This document shows positions 1 to 14,408 of a DNA stretch of 64,000 bases, piece after piece. Under the pieces are notes generated by a model, which saw only the letters and a program-made list of their open reading frames with translations, had not been told where the DNA came from and did not search any database. This stretch comes from JAXMHB01 sp046346965. GTDB lineage: Bacteria; Pseudomonadota; Gammaproteobacteria; Xanthomonadales; SZUA-5. A program made the translations under genes and the position numbers. Location of the stretch: positions 310,001 through 374,000 of the forward strand of contig JAXMHB010000003.1 in the NCBI GenBank assembly GCA_046346965.1, written 5' to 3'. Each line of letters starts with the position of its first letter. Position 1 is the stretch's first letter.

Positions 1-543
<543 letters not shown>

Positions 544-569
544 GGTGCTTGCTCCAATGCCTTCGCCGA

Positions 570-4652
<4,083 letters not shown>

Positions 4653-4700
4653 GGGGGGTACTCTCGCCTTAGGCTGCCCGAGGGCAGCAGTGAATCAGGA

Positions 4701-4805
4701 GCAGGGAAAAGGAAAAGGGAAAACGGAAATGGAAAAAGCTCGCTCAGTCGCAGCGACTGAACGAGTGACAGTTCCAACTTCCTTTTTCCATTGCCCTTTC
4801 CCACT
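4701..4805. repeat. inverted tandem-heptamer element between rplL and rpoB
   Basis: A purine-rich left arm (4703-4737) is built of units such as GGGAAAA and CGGAAAT. A pyrimidine-rich right arm (4771-4802) is built of units such as TTCCTTT and TTCCATT. Between them is a strong hairpin whose 13-base arms (4739-4751 and 4753-4765) pair with one mismatch. The RNA read from the minus strand would fold into an extended hairpin just upstream of rpoB. In E. coli the same gap holds an attenuator and an RNase III site; a similar role here is inference. There is no U-tract typical of a strong terminator. Confidence 0.75.
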
Positions 4806-4877
4806 TGCTGCTAACAGATAGAGGCCGGGGACCCTTCGGCCCCCAGCCCCGCGTACCACAGTCGGACCAGGAGACGA

Positions 4878-5252
4878 TTACTTGACGTCGACCTTGGCGC
4901 CGGCTTCTTCCAGCATCTTCTTGAACTTGGCGGCATCGTCCTTGCTGACGCCGTCCTTGACGGTCGCCGGGGCGCCTTCCACCAGATCCTTGGCTTCCTT
5001 GAGGCCCAGGTTGGTGATCGCGCGGACGGCCTTGATGACTTCGACCTTCTTCTCGCCAGCGGCGGCGAGGACGACGGTGAATTCGGTCTTCTCTTCGACC
5101 GGCGCGGCGGCAGCGGCGGCCGGAGCGGCCACGGCAACCGGGGCGGCGGCGGAGACGCCGAACTTCTCTTCCATCGCCTTCACGAGATCCATGATCTCCA
5201 TGAGGCTCTTGGAAGCGATGGCTTCGATGATTTGTTCGTTGCTGAGAGACAT
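4878..5252 (-). CDS. rplL: 50S ribosomal protein L7/L12
   Basis: This is the stalk protein L7/L12, 124 residues, which recruits translation GTPases to the ribosome. The N-terminal dimerisation part begins MSLSNEQIIEAI. It is followed by the typical Ala/Pro-rich hinge (about residues 36-55) and the C-terminal domain with EKTEFTVVL and GLKEAKDLVE. It follows rplJ with a short gap (57 bp), as in other proteobacteria, and shares the transcript controlled by the L10 leader. Only one copy is seen in the window. Confidence 0.98.
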   Translation of the reverse strand: MSLSNEQIIEAIASKSLMEIMDLVKAMEEKFGVSAAAPVAVAAPAAAAAAPVEEKTEFTVVLAAAGEKKVEVIKAVRAITNLGLKEAKDLVEGAPATVKDGVSKDDAAKFKKMLEEAGAKVDVK

Positions 5253-5309
5253 GAGTTACAACTCCTGATGGGAAACGTGTATCGCTTGATCGATTGCGGA
5301 ACTCGAGGC

Positions 5310-5840
5310 TTAGGCAGCGGCCTGCTTCTGGTCGCCCACCGCGCGCACCGCGCGCGCCAGGCTCGCGGCCGGCTCGGACAACACGCGGACCAACATGGTC
5401 GCGGGCTGAACGAGGCAACCCAGCAGCATGGACAGGGCCTGATCGCGCGTCGGCAGGCTGGCAAGTCGTTCCAGTTCAGCGGCACCGTAGAGCTTGCCGC
5501 CCACGGAGACGATCTTCGGAACCAGCTTGTCATTGGCCTTCGCGAAATCCTTGACCAGTCGGCCAGCAGCGCCCGGATCTTCCTTGGAGAAGGCGAACAG
5601 CAGGGGTCCCTTGAGCGCGTCGGAAACGCATTCGTAATCGGTACCCTGGACTGCGCGACGCACCAGCGTGTTCTTGGCGACACGCAGGTAGACGCCTTCT
5701 TTGCGTGCTTTCGCACGAAGATTGGTCAGCTGAGCAACGGTCAGGCCGTTGTACTGCGCGGCCACCAGCGACAACGCGCTGGAAGCCACCTCGGCGAGTT
5801 CTGCAACGACCTCTTTCTTTTGCTCGAGATTGAGTGCCAT
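5310..5840 (-). CDS. rplJ: 50S ribosomal protein L10
   Basis: This is ribosomal protein L10, 176 residues, the base of the L7/L12 stalk. The ATG at 5840 gives MALNLEQKKEVVAEL, the usual L10 start, and is preceded by a GGAGGAAAGC ribosome binding site. A longer frame reaching 5876 is not needed. The C-terminal helix that binds L7/L12 dimers is present and ends in an Ala-rich segment. L10 usually represses its own operon by binding the leader upstream. Confidence 0.97.
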   Translation of the reverse strand: MALNLEQKKEVVAELAEVASSALSLVAAQYNGLTVAQLTNLRAKARKEGVYLRVAKNTLVRRAVQGTDYECVSDALKGPLLFAFSKEDPGAAGRLVKDFAKANDKLVPKIVSVGGKLYGAAELERLASLPTRDQALSMLLGCLVQPATMLVRVLSEPAASLARAVRAVGDQKQAAA

Positions 5841-6103
5841 TGCTTTCCTCCAGCATCGGGGCAGCGAAAGCTGCACCCGGATCGACTACACCAGTTCGAA
5901 CCGACCCTGGCGGCGGACCCCTTGCGGGGCCCTGTTGCGGTACTGCCGTTTCCATGTATCGGAGCGGGCGGCACCATCTGCGCGGGCTGTGGTGATTAAG
6001 TCTCGCCTTGCGTTGCCGGAGCTCCCGGCGCGGCGCGGCGACACACCCGCGGTCTTTGACGGCGGCCCGGCAGTGCCGGGCGCCCTCAAAAAATCTAGAT
6101 CGT
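5841..6103 (-). promoter_or_regulatory. rplJL leader (L10 autoregulation region)
   Basis: This 263-bp non-coding stretch separates rplA from rplJ. Such leaders bind the L10-L12 complex and repress translation of rplJL in many bacteria. A GC-rich hairpin (CCCGGC-act-GCCGGG on the minus strand, near 6068-6084) lies just after rplA. Another GC-rich stem with a ttgc loop lies near 5918-5937. I did not identify the L10 kink-turn motif itself, so the role rests on position and on the known behaviour of this operon. Confidence 0.6.
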
Positions 6104-6805
6104 TCAGCGCGTCTGTAACGTGGACGGATCGACCGTCACGCCGAGACCCATGGTCGTCGACAGGCTGATCTTCAGCAGGTACTGGCCCTTCGAGGCCGCC
6201 GGCTTCAGACGCAGCAGATCGGCGATCAGGGCATTCAGGTTTTCGCGCAGCGCGGCGACCTCAAAGCTCGCCTTGCCGATCGTGGCGTGCACGATGCCGG
6301 CCTTGTCGTTGCGGAACTTCACCTGACCTGCCTTGGCGTTCTTCACGGCAGTCACGACGTCCGGGGTCACCGAGCCGTCCTTCGGATTCGGCATCAGGCC
6401 GCGCGGACCGAGCAACTGACCGAGCTTGCCGACGACGCGCATGGCGTCCGGTGTCGCAATGACGCGGCCGTAGTTCAGATCGCCCGCCTGCATCTTCTCG
6501 GCCAGATCGTCCATGCCGACGGCATCCGCACCGGCAGCCTTGGCAGCTTCGGCCTTCTCGCCCGCCGGGCAGAAAACGGCCACGCGGACAGTCTTGCCGG
6601 TGCCGTTCGGCAGCAGCGAGGAACCACGCACGCCCTGGTCAGACTTCTTCGCATCGATACCGAGGCGGATGGCCACGTCGACGGACTCGACAAACTTGAC
6701 CTTGGAGTTGTCCTTCAGGATGCGCAGCGCGTCATCGACCGCGTAGGACTTGCCCGGAACTACCAGCCCCTGCAGGGCTTTGAAGCGCTTGGTCATGGTC
6801 GGCAT
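6104..6805 (-). CDS. rplA: 50S ribosomal protein L1
   Basis: This is ribosomal protein L1, 233 residues, part of the mobile L1 stalk that releases deacylated tRNA. The ATG at 6805 gives MPTMTKRFKALQ and sits 4 bp after the rplK stop codon, so the two are one translational unit. A start at 6823 would overlap rplK and adds nothing conserved. The conserved segment GPRGLMPNPKDGSVT is present near the middle. L1 classically represses the rplKA transcript. Confidence 0.97.
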   Translation of the reverse strand: MPTMTKRFKALQGLVVPGKSYAVDDALRILKDNSKVKFVESVDVAIRLGIDAKKSDQGVRGSSLLPNGTGKTVRVAVFCPAGEKAEAAKAAGADAVGMDDLAEKMQAGDLNYGRVIATPDAMRVVGKLGQLLGPRGLMPNPKDGSVTPDVVTAVKNAKAGQVKFRNDKAGIVHATIGKASFEVAALRENLNALIADLLRLKPAASKGQYLLKISLSTTMGLGVTVDPSTLQTR

Positions 6806-6809
6806 GGCA

Positions 6810-7238
6810 TCAGATCTCCACATTCAGGCCCATGCTGCGCGCGCTACCAGCAATGGTGCGCACCGCAGCGTCGAGGTCAGCAGCAGTCAGGTCGGGCATC
6901 TTGGTGGTCGCGATATCTTCCAACTGCTTGCGCGAAATCTTGCCAACCTTTTCGGTGTTCGGGCGGCTGCTGCCCTTGGCCAAGCCCAGCGCCTTCTTGA
7001 TCAGAATGGTCGCCGGCGGCGTCTTGGTGATGAAGGTGAAGGAACGGTCGCTGTACACGGTGATGATCACCGGCAGCGGCGTGCCCTTTTCCATCTTCTG
7101 CGTCGCAGCGTTGAACTGCTTGCAGAATTCCATGATGTTCACGCCACGCTGACCGAGCGCGGGACCGACCGGCGGCGAAGGATTGGCCTCGCCCGCCTTC
7201 ACTTGCAGCTTGATATAACCGGTGACCTTCTTTGCCAT
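6810..7238 (-). CDS. rplK: 50S ribosomal protein L11
   Basis: This is ribosomal protein L11, 142 residues, part of the GTPase-associated centre. It starts MAKKVTGYIKLQVKAGEANP. The proline-rich N-terminal domain (PSPPVGPALGQRGVNIMEF), the target area of thiostrepton-type drugs and RelA signalling, is intact. The C-terminal rRNA-binding domain ends in the usual GSARSMGLNVE. A GAGGAGCAAAGAGC stretch precedes the ATG. It lies downstream of nusG, from which it is separated by a repeat-bearing 140-bp gap. Confidence 0.98.
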   Translation of the reverse strand: MAKKVTGYIKLQVKAGEANPSPPVGPALGQRGVNIMEFCKQFNAATQKMEKGTPLPVIITVYSDRSFTFITKTPPATILIKKALGLAKGSSRPNTEKVGKISRKQLEDIATTKMPDLTAADLDAAVRTIAGSARSMGLNVEI

Positions 7239-7298
7239 TGCTCTTTGCTCCTCGGGTCCGAACGCGTTGGGCGATATGCCCGCGGCTCCCCGTTGGTT

Positions 7299-7370
7299 GT
7301 GAAAAGTGAAAAGTGAAAAGTCAAAAGTGCGAGGCTGCCCTCATTTCACTCTATGCCCTTCACTCTCCAC
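7299..7370. repeat. tandem-heptamer element between nusG and rplK
   Basis: Three exact copies of GTGAAAA followed by one GTCAAAA occupy 7299-7326. On the other side (about 7342-7370) TTCACTC occurs twice at a spacing that is a multiple of seven, so the two sides form an imperfect inverted repeat. The element fills about half of the 140-bp gap between nusG and rplK. Its layout resembles the elements at 4701 and 30804, though the unit sequence differs. Confidence 0.7.
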
Positions 7371-7378
7371 CGCTTCCT

Positions 7379-7939
7379 TTACGCCTTCTCCACCTGACCG
7401 AACTCAAGTTCGACCGGAGTGGATCGACCGAAAATCAGCACCGCCACTTTGAGGCGGTTCTTGTCGTAGTTGACTTCCTCAACCACGGCGTTGAAATCGT
7501 TGAACGGCCCTTCGATGACGCGGACCATCTCGCCCGGCTCGAACAGCACCTTGGGCTTGGGCTTGTCAACGCCGTCCTGCACGCGACGAAGGATGGCATC
7601 GGCTTCCTTGTCGCTGATCGGCAGCGGCTTGTCGGCAGTTCCGCCGATAAAGCCCATCACCTTCGGCGTTTCCTTCACGAGATGCCAGCACTCGTCGTCG
7701 ATGCGCATCGAGCGGCCGTCGACGGCGGTCTCGATCTGCACCAATACGTAACCAGGGAAGAACTTGCGCTCAGATTTGCGCTTCTGACCGTGGCGCATTT
7801 CGATCACTTCTTCGGTCGGAACGAGCACCTGGCCGAAGCGATCCTGCAGTCCGGAGCGGCCGATACGGTCCTCTAGCGAACGCCGTACGGCATTCTCGAA
7901 TCCGGAGTACGCGTGCACCACATACCAGCGCTTGGTCAT
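7379..7939 (-). CDS. nusG: transcription termination/antitermination factor NusG
   Basis: This is NusG, 186 residues, which binds the beta' clamp helices of RNA polymerase and links it to Rho or the leading ribosome. The NGN domain begins MTKRWYVVHAYSGFE. The KOW domain follows with PGEMVRVIEGPFNDFNAVVEEV (about residues 133-155). It follows secE by 10 bp as usual, so the pair forms one operon. Confidence 0.98.
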   Translation of the reverse strand: MTKRWYVVHAYSGFENAVRRSLEDRIGRSGLQDRFGQVLVPTEEVIEMRHGQKRKSERKFFPGYVLVQIETAVDGRSMRIDDECWHLVKETPKVMGFIGGTADKPLPISDKEADAILRRVQDGVDKPKPKVLFEPGEMVRVIEGPFNDFNAVVEEVNYDKNRLKVAVLIFGRSTPVELEFGQVEKA

Positions 7940-7949
7940 CGTCCTAACC

Positions 7950-8333
7950 TCAACCCATCAACAGACGCACGACCCACGCCAGGATCATGTCGATGATCCA
8001 GACCAGGATGCCAATCAGCAGCACCGCAACCGCGACGATCAAGGTGGTTTGCCAGGTTTCTTGGCGCGTCGGCCAAACCACCTTGCGGACCTCAATTTGC
8101 GATTCACGCAGGAAGTGCATGAACTTCGCGCCCTGACTGCTCTGCAGCGCTACCGCAGCACCGGCACCCAGGCCCGCCAGCACGCACATGACGCGCGCCC
8201 AAGTGGGCCATGCGTCGGCGAACCAATAGAAGGCGACGGCGGAACCCACGACCAACAAGGCCGCTACTACGAGCTTTACAACGTCCATGGCAGCGCTTCC
8301 ACCCGTCTGCTGTACTTCAACTTTTGCGTTCAT
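7950..8333 (-). CDS. secE: preprotein translocase subunit SecE
   Basis: This is SecE, 127 residues, the clamp subunit of the SecYEG protein-export channel. It has three predicted membrane helices (about residues 16-35, 43-62 and 94-122), the longer form known in gammaproteobacteria. The conserved amphipathic segment before the last helix, SQIEVRKVVWPTRQET, is intact. It lies between tRNA-Trp and nusG, the standard position. Confidence 0.97.
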   Translation of the reverse strand: MNAKVEVQQTGGSAAMDVVKLVVAALLVVGSAVAFYWFADAWPTWARVMCVLAGLGAGAAVALQSSQGAKFMHFLRESQIEVRKVVWPTRQETWQTTLIVAVAVLLIGILVWIIDMILAWVVRLLMG

Positions 8334-8412
8334 AGCTTCCTAGACGCAGACGCCGCGCCCCTTGCGGGACGCGACGTTGGTTTCCTGATCAATCAGGCGT
8401 CGGGTTCGGAGT

Positions 8413-8488
<76 letters not shown>

Positions 8489-8518
8489 ACTGTCTCGAAC
8501 CCAGAACCCGCTCGATCC

Positions 8519-9709
<1,191 letters not shown>

Positions 9710-9753
9710 GTGCGGCCTCTGATGCGTGCGCTGCTGGCTGTGTGGTTAAGAAG

Positions 9754-9829
9754 TGGTGCCCACGACTGGAATCGAACCAGCGACCTCCTCCTTACCAAGG
9801 AGGTGCTCTACCGACTGAGCTACATGGGC
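9754..9829 (-). tRNA. thrT: tRNA-Thr (anticodon GGT)
   Basis: This is a 76-nt tRNA. The acceptor arms GCCCATG and CGTGGGC pair with one G-T, the anticodon loop reads TTGGTAA (GGT) and CCA is encoded. It lies 44 bp upstream of tuf in the same direction and is probably co-transcribed with it. Confidence 0.96.
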
Positions 9830-9849
9830 ACTTGAGTTGTGTTGACGCT

Positions 9850-9923
<74 letters not shown>

Positions 9924-9945
9924 CCTGACGCTAGTCCATCGGTGG

Positions 9946-10030
9946 TGGTGGAGGGAGGTGGATTCGAACCACCGAAGTCAGTGACAGCTGATTTACAGTC
10001 AGCCCCCTTTGGCCGCTTGGGTATCCCTCC
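9946..10030 (-). tRNA. tyrU: tRNA-Tyr (anticodon GTA)
   Basis: This is an 85-nt class II tRNA with a long variable arm. The acceptor begins GGAGGGA, the anticodon loop reads CTGTAAA (GTA) and CCA is encoded. It is the first gene of the tRNA-tuf transcript and lies just downstream of a good sigma-70 promoter. Confidence 0.96.
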
Positions 10031-10045
10031 CCGACGGAGCCCACT

Positions 10046-10075
10046 ATTGTGGTGGCACTCCCACGAAGTTGTCAA
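10046..10075 (-). promoter_or_regulatory. sigma-70 promoter of the tRNA-tuf operon
   Basis: On the minus strand a consensus -35 (TTGACA, 10070-10075) is followed after 18 bp by CACAAT (10046-10051) as the -10. The tRNA-Tyr gene begins about 16 bp further on. The position fits the promoter of the tRNA-Tyr/Gly/Thr-tuf transcript. Confidence 0.65.
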
Positions 10076-10143
10076 CAGCAAGTTGAGCCCCAAGCGCTCG
10101 CGTTGCCGGATGGTTCAGTCGGTCTCCGCGACTGCCTCATCAC

Positions 10144-11100
10144 TTAGCCGGTGGAGTCTACGACAATTCGCAGCTCTTTTGGCAAGGCAAACACCATGTT
10201 TTCGCGCACGCCGGACAATTCGGTGACTCGACTCGCGCCCATCTGGCGCAATCGCGCCACCACCCCTTGCACCAGACTGTCCGGCGCCGACGCGCCAGCG
10301 GTCACGCCGACGACCTTGGCATCGCCGATCCAGTCGGCGTCGATGTCCTCCGCACCATCGATCAGCCGCGCCGGGATGCCATGTCGCTCGGCCAGCTCGC
10401 GCAAACGATTGGAGTTGGAGCTGTTGGGCGATCCGACCACGAGCACACGATCGCATTGTTGAGCCAACTCGCGCACCGCGTCCTGGCGATTCTGCGTGGC
10501 GTAGCAGATGTCATCGTGGCGCGGACCCTGGATGTTGGGGAAGCGCGCTCGCAGCGCCGCAATGATCTCGCGCGTCTCATCGACCGACAGGGTGGTCTGC
10601 GTGGTATACGCCAGCGCATCCGGCTGGCGGACCTGCAGGCGCCACACGTCATCGGCTGTCTCCACCAAGTGGATAGCACCCGCGCCCTCGCCTGCCCGCC
10701 ATTGACCCAGCGTGCCTTCGACCTCCGGGTGCCCGGCGTGGCCGATCAAGACCATGTCGCGCCCGGCGCGGCAATGACGGGCCACTTCCATGTGCACTTT
10801 GGTGACCAGTGGACAGGTGGCGTCGAAGACCTGGAAGCCACGCGCATCCGCCTCGTCACGCACCGCGCGCGAAACGCCATGGGCGCTGAAAATCACGGTA
10901 GCGCCGGCAGGCACCTCGGCCAGCTCCTCGATGAACACGGCGCCGCGTGCGCGCAGGCTTTCGACCACGAAACGGTTGTGCACCACCTCGTGGCGCACGT
11001 AGATCGGCGCGCCGTACAAATCGAGCGCGCGCTCGACGATATCGATCGCACGGTCGACGCCTGCGCAAAAGCCACGGGGATTAGCGAGTATGACTTCCAT
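10144..11100 (-). CDS. ispH: 4-hydroxy-3-methylbut-2-enyl diphosphate reductase
   Basis: This is IspH, 318 residues, the iron-sulfur enzyme of the last step of the MEP isoprenoid pathway, making IPP and DMAPP. The three cluster cysteines are seen at residue 12 (NPRGFCAG), in DATCPLVTKVH and in DDICYATQNRQ. The ATG at 11100 gives MEVILANPRGFCAG, the standard N-terminus; the upstream extension to 11241 lies in lspA in another frame. The gene overlaps the end of lspA by 20 bp, so the two are translated together. Confidence 0.97.
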   Translation of the reverse strand: MEVILANPRGFCAGVDRAIDIVERALDLYGAPIYVRHEVVHNRFVVESLRARGAVFIEELAEVPAGATVIFSAHGVSRAVRDEADARGFQVFDATCPLVTKVHMEVARHCRAGRDMVLIGHAGHPEVEGTLGQWRAGEGAGAIHLVETADDVWRLQVRQPDALAYTTQTTLSVDETREIIAALRARFPNIQGPRHDDICYATQNRQDAVRELAQQCDRVLVVGSPNSSNSNRLRELAERHGIPARLIDGAEDIDADWIGDAKVVGVTAGASAPDSLVQGVVARLRQMGASRVTELSGVRENMVFALPKELRIVVDSTG

Positions 11101-11623
11101 CGGCGTCTGTATCCGCTGTGTGCCGCCGCTGTCCGTACACTTCGTACACCAGCAGCAGAATGATGCCCACGGTGATGCCGGAGTCGGCGATGTTGAACGC
11201 CGGCCACGCCCACTCGCGCCAGTACACCTGAACGAAATCAATTACATAGCCCAAGCGCACTCGGTCGATCAAATTGCCGATCGCGCCGCCAATCAACAGC
11301 GCCAGCGGCAGGCACAGGGCCCACACACGGGCCGGCGTGCGCCGCAGCCACTCCAGCAGCACCAGCGTAATGGCGCTCGCCAACACCAGAAACAACCAGC
11401 GCTGCCAGCCATCGTGGTCCGACAGGAAGCTGAAGGCACCGCCGTGATTGTGGACCAGCGTCCAGTTCAGGGACGGCATCACCGCCTGTGGCACGCCATA
11501 GGGCAGGTGCTCGATAGCGAGCAACTTGGTCCACTGATCGAGCGCGATGATCAGCAGCGATAGCGGCAGCCACCACCAGCCGCGCGCGCGCCCGGCTTGC
11601 TCAGAACCAACGTCGGACTTCAC
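11081..11623 (-). CDS. lspA: lipoprotein signal peptidase (signal peptidase II)
   Basis: This is LspA, 180 residues, the inner-membrane aspartyl protease that removes prolipoprotein signal peptides. It has four hydrophobic segments. The catalytic aspartates are in GNLIDR and in FNIADSG. I chose a GTG start at 11623, since a strong GGAGGAAGAG site lies just before it and the protein then begins VKSDVGSEQAG. This start overlaps the ileS stop by 23 bp. No ATG exists at a sensible position, and the frame continuing to 11731 is buried in ileS. Confidence 0.93.
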   Translation of the reverse strand: MKSDVGSEQAGRARGWWWLPLSLLIIALDQWTKLLAIEHLPYGVPQAVMPSLNWTLVHNHGGAFSFLSDHDGWQRWLFLVLASAITLVLLEWLRRTPARVWALCLPLALLIGGAIGNLIDRVRLGYVIDFVQVYWREWAWPAFNIADSGITVGIILLLVYEVYGQRRHTADTDADGSHTR

Positions 11624-14408
11624 CCTCTTCCTCCACGTTCTCGACGCAACGCCCACACAGTTCTGGATGGTCGGCAATCGAGCCAACATCGGGGCGGCGT
11701 TGCCAGCAGCGCGCGCACTTGGGCTCGTCACTGACCCGGGCGATCAGCGCGGCCTGCGCGCCATCCACGGTCAGCAGCATGGCACCCTCCGGCGCGTTGC
11801 CAACGTGAACCTGTACCTCAGACACCAGCAGCAGGAAGCGCAGCTCTTCGGCGCAGGCCTGCATCCAGGCGAGCGTCTGCGGGAGATGGAGCTCGACCGC
11901 CGCATCCAGTCCGGAGCCGATGCGCTTGTCCTTGCGCATCGGTTCGAGCGCCTGATTGACGCCCTCCCGCAGGGCCAGCAGCGCAGTCCACTGCGCGGCC
12001 GAAAGGCGCGCATCCGCCGGCAAGGGCTGCAGTTGCTCGTACCAGGTCACAAACAGTGGCGAGGGCTGCGCGCGCGCGGGCAGGAAACTCCAGATCTCGT
12101 CGGCGGTGAAGCTAAGGATCGGCGCCATCCAGCGCACCATGGCTTCGGCCACGTGCAACATCGCGGTCTGACCGGAACGGCGGGCGTGCGCGTCCTGGCG
12201 CAGCGTGTACATGCGGTCCTTGAGCACGTCGAGGTACAGCGCGCCGAGCTGCACGCTGCAGAAACTGTGCAGTTCCTGGTAAATCAGATGGAACTGGTAG
12301 TCGGCGTAGCTCTGCACGATGCGCTGCTGAAGCTGCCAGGCCTGATCGACGATCCACTGATCGATCGGCAGCAAATCGGCATGCGCGATCGCATCCGCGG
12401 CCGGATCGAAGCCGTTGAGGTTTGCCAGCAGGTAGCGACAGGTGTTGCGCACGCGCCGATAGGATTCGGAGACGCGCTTCAAGATTTCGTCGGAGACGCT
12501 CATCTCGGCGCTGTAGTCGGTTGCCGCGACCCACAGCCGCAGCACGTCGGCGCCGAGGGTCTTCATCACCTGCTGTGGCGCCACGACGTTGCCGGCCGAC
12601 TTCGACATCTTCTTGCCATCGGCATCGACGGTGAAGCCGTGCGTCAGCACCTGCCGGTATGGCGCGCTGCCGCGCATGGCGACGCCGGTCAGCAGCGCCG
12701 ACTGGAACCAGCCGCGATGCTGATCGGAACCCTCCAGATAAAGGTCGGCCGGGGCGCCAGCGAGTTCCGGCCGTGCATCCAGCACGCAGGCGTGGGTGAC
12801 GCCAGAGTCGAACCACACATCCAGAATGTCGCTGACTTTTTCGTACCGATCGGCCTCGTCACCCAGCAACTCGCGCGGGTCGAGGTCATACCAGGCATCA
12901 ACACCAGCCACCTCGATGCGCTGCGCCACCTGCTCCATCAACTCGACCGAGCGCGGATGCGGCGCCTGATGCACCTTGTCGACAAACAAGGCGATCGGCA
13001 CGCCCCAGGTGCGCTGGCGCGAGATGCACCAGTCGGGGCGGTTCTGGATCATGCCTTCGATGCGCTCGCGTCCCCAGTCGGGCACCCAGCGCACGGTGTC
13101 GATCGCCGTCATGGCCTGCGTACGCAGCCCCGCCTGTTCCATGCTGATGAACCACTGCGGCGTGGCGCGGAAGATGGTCGGCGTCTTGTGGCGCCAGCAG
13201 TGCGCCACGCTGTGATCGTAGTCGAAGCCGGCCAACACGCGCCCCAGCGTGCGCAGATGCGCGACGATCTGCGGATTGGCCTCGGCAATCTTCATGCCGC
13301 CGAACAGCGGCAAATCGGCAGCAAAGCGGCCGTCACCCTGCACCGGGTTGATCACCTCGGCCGTGTACGGCTTCAGCGCGTTGAAGTCCTCGACACCATA
13401 GGCCGGCGAGGTATGTACCAGACCGGTGCCATCCTCGGCGCTGACATGTTCGCCGCAGATCAGCAGCGAGTCGCGTTCGTAGAAGGGATGACGCGCATCG
13501 ACGCGCTCCAGCTGGGCGCCCACACAGCGTGCGATGACTTCCCCTTCCAACTGATAGCGCTTCAGGCAGCGTTCGACCAGCGCGTCCGCCAGCACCAGAT
13601 GACCGCGCGCGGTGCGCACCAGCGCGTAATCCAGCGCAGGATGCACGCTAACCGCCTGATTGGACGGCAGCGTCCATGGCGTGGTGGTCCAGATCACCGC
13701 ATAGCCGTCGTTGATCGGCGCCGCCAAGCCGAAGGCGCGCGCAAGCGCTGCGCCGTCGGCAAAGGGCAGCATGACGTCGATCGCCGGATCCACCTTGTTC
13801 CCGTACTCGATCTCGGCCTCGGCGAGCGCGCTGCGGCAGTCGAAGCACCAGTGCACCGGCTTGAAGCCGCGCACCACATGCCCGCGCTCGACGATCTTCG
13901 CCAGCGAGCGCACCATGTCCGCCTCGAAGCGGAAATCCATCGTCCGATACGGTTGCTCCCACGCGCCCAGCACGCCCAGACGCTTGAAGTCCTGACGCTG
14001 GCGGTCGATCTGTTCGGCGGCGTATTTGCGGCATTCGGCGCGAAACTGGCGCGCGTCTACCTTTTGCCCGACCTTGCCGACCTTCTTTTCGACGGCTACC
14101 TCGATGGGCAGGCCGTGGCAGTCCCAGCCAGGCACGTAGGGCGCGCGAAAACCGGCCAGCAGGCGCGACTTGACCACGACGTCCTTGAGGATTTTGTTGA
14201 CCGCGTGCCCGATATGGATGTCGCCGTTGGCGTACGGCGGGCCATCGTGCAGGATGAACGCCGGGCGCCCGGCGGTGTGCGCCTGCAGCGCCGCATAACG
14301 ACCTTCCTGCTCCCAGCGAGCGAGCATGCCAGGCTCGCGATTGGCCAGATCCGCTTTCATCGCGAAATCGGTGGTCGGCAGTTGGATCGTGTGTTTGTAG
14401 TCGGTCAC
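11601..14408 (-). CDS. ileS: isoleucyl-tRNA synthetase
   Basis: This is IleRS, 935 residues, class I. The HIGH motif is at residues 65-68 (GDIHIGHAV) and KMSKS near residue 600 (KKMSKSAGNVV). The C-terminal zinc finger is intact (CARCWQRR...CGRC). The start is a GTG at 14408 within GTGA, where the ribF stop TGA overlaps, so the genes are coupled. The N-terminal zinc finger and zinc ligand spacing suggest the ordinary bacterial, mupirocin-sensitive type; that is inference. The order ribF-ileS-lspA-ispH is standard. Confidence 0.97.
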   Translation of the reverse strand: MTDYKHTIQLPTTDFAMKADLANREPGMLARWEQEGRYAALQAHTAGRPAFILHDGPPYANGDIHIGHAVNKILKDVVVKSRLLAGFRAPYVPGWDCHGLPIEVAVEKKVGKVGQKVDARQFRAECRKYAAEQIDRQRQDFKRLGVLGAWEQPYRTMDFRFEADMVRSLAKIVERGHVVRGFKPVHWCFDCRSALAEAEIEYGNKVDPAIDVMLPFADGAALARAFGLAAPINDGYAVIWTTTPWTLPSNQAVSVHPALDYALVRTARGHLVLADALVERCLKRYQLEGEVIARCVGAQLERVDARHPFYERDSLLICGEHVSAEDGTGLVHTSPAYGVEDFNALKPYTAEVINPVQGDGRFAADLPLFGGMKIAEANPQIVAHLRTLGRVLAGFDYDHSVAHCWRHKTPTIFRATPQWFISMEQAGLRTQAMTAIDTVRWVPDWGRERIEGMIQNRPDWCISRQRTWGVPIALFVDKVHQAPHPRSVELMEQVAQRIEVAGVDAWYDLDPRELLGDEADRYEKVSDILDVWFDSGVTHACVLDARPELAGAPADLYLEGSDQHRGWFQSALLTGVAMRGSAPYRQVLTHGFTVDADGKKMSKSAGNVVAPQQVMKTLGADVLRLWVAATDYSAEMSVSDEILKRVSESYRRVRNTCRYLLANLNGFDPAADAIAHADLLPIDQWIVDQAWQLQQRIVQSYADYQFHLIYQELHSFCSVQLGALYLDVLKDRMYTLRQDAHARRSGQTAMLHVAEAMVRWMAPILSFTADEIWSFLPARAQPSPLFVTWYEQLQPLPADARLSAAQWTALLALREGVNQALEPMRKDKRIGSGLDAAVELHLPQTLAWMQACAEELRFLLLVSEVQVHVGNAPEGAMLLTVDGAQAALIARVSDEPKCARCWQRRPDVGSIADHPELCGRCVENVEEEGEVRRWF

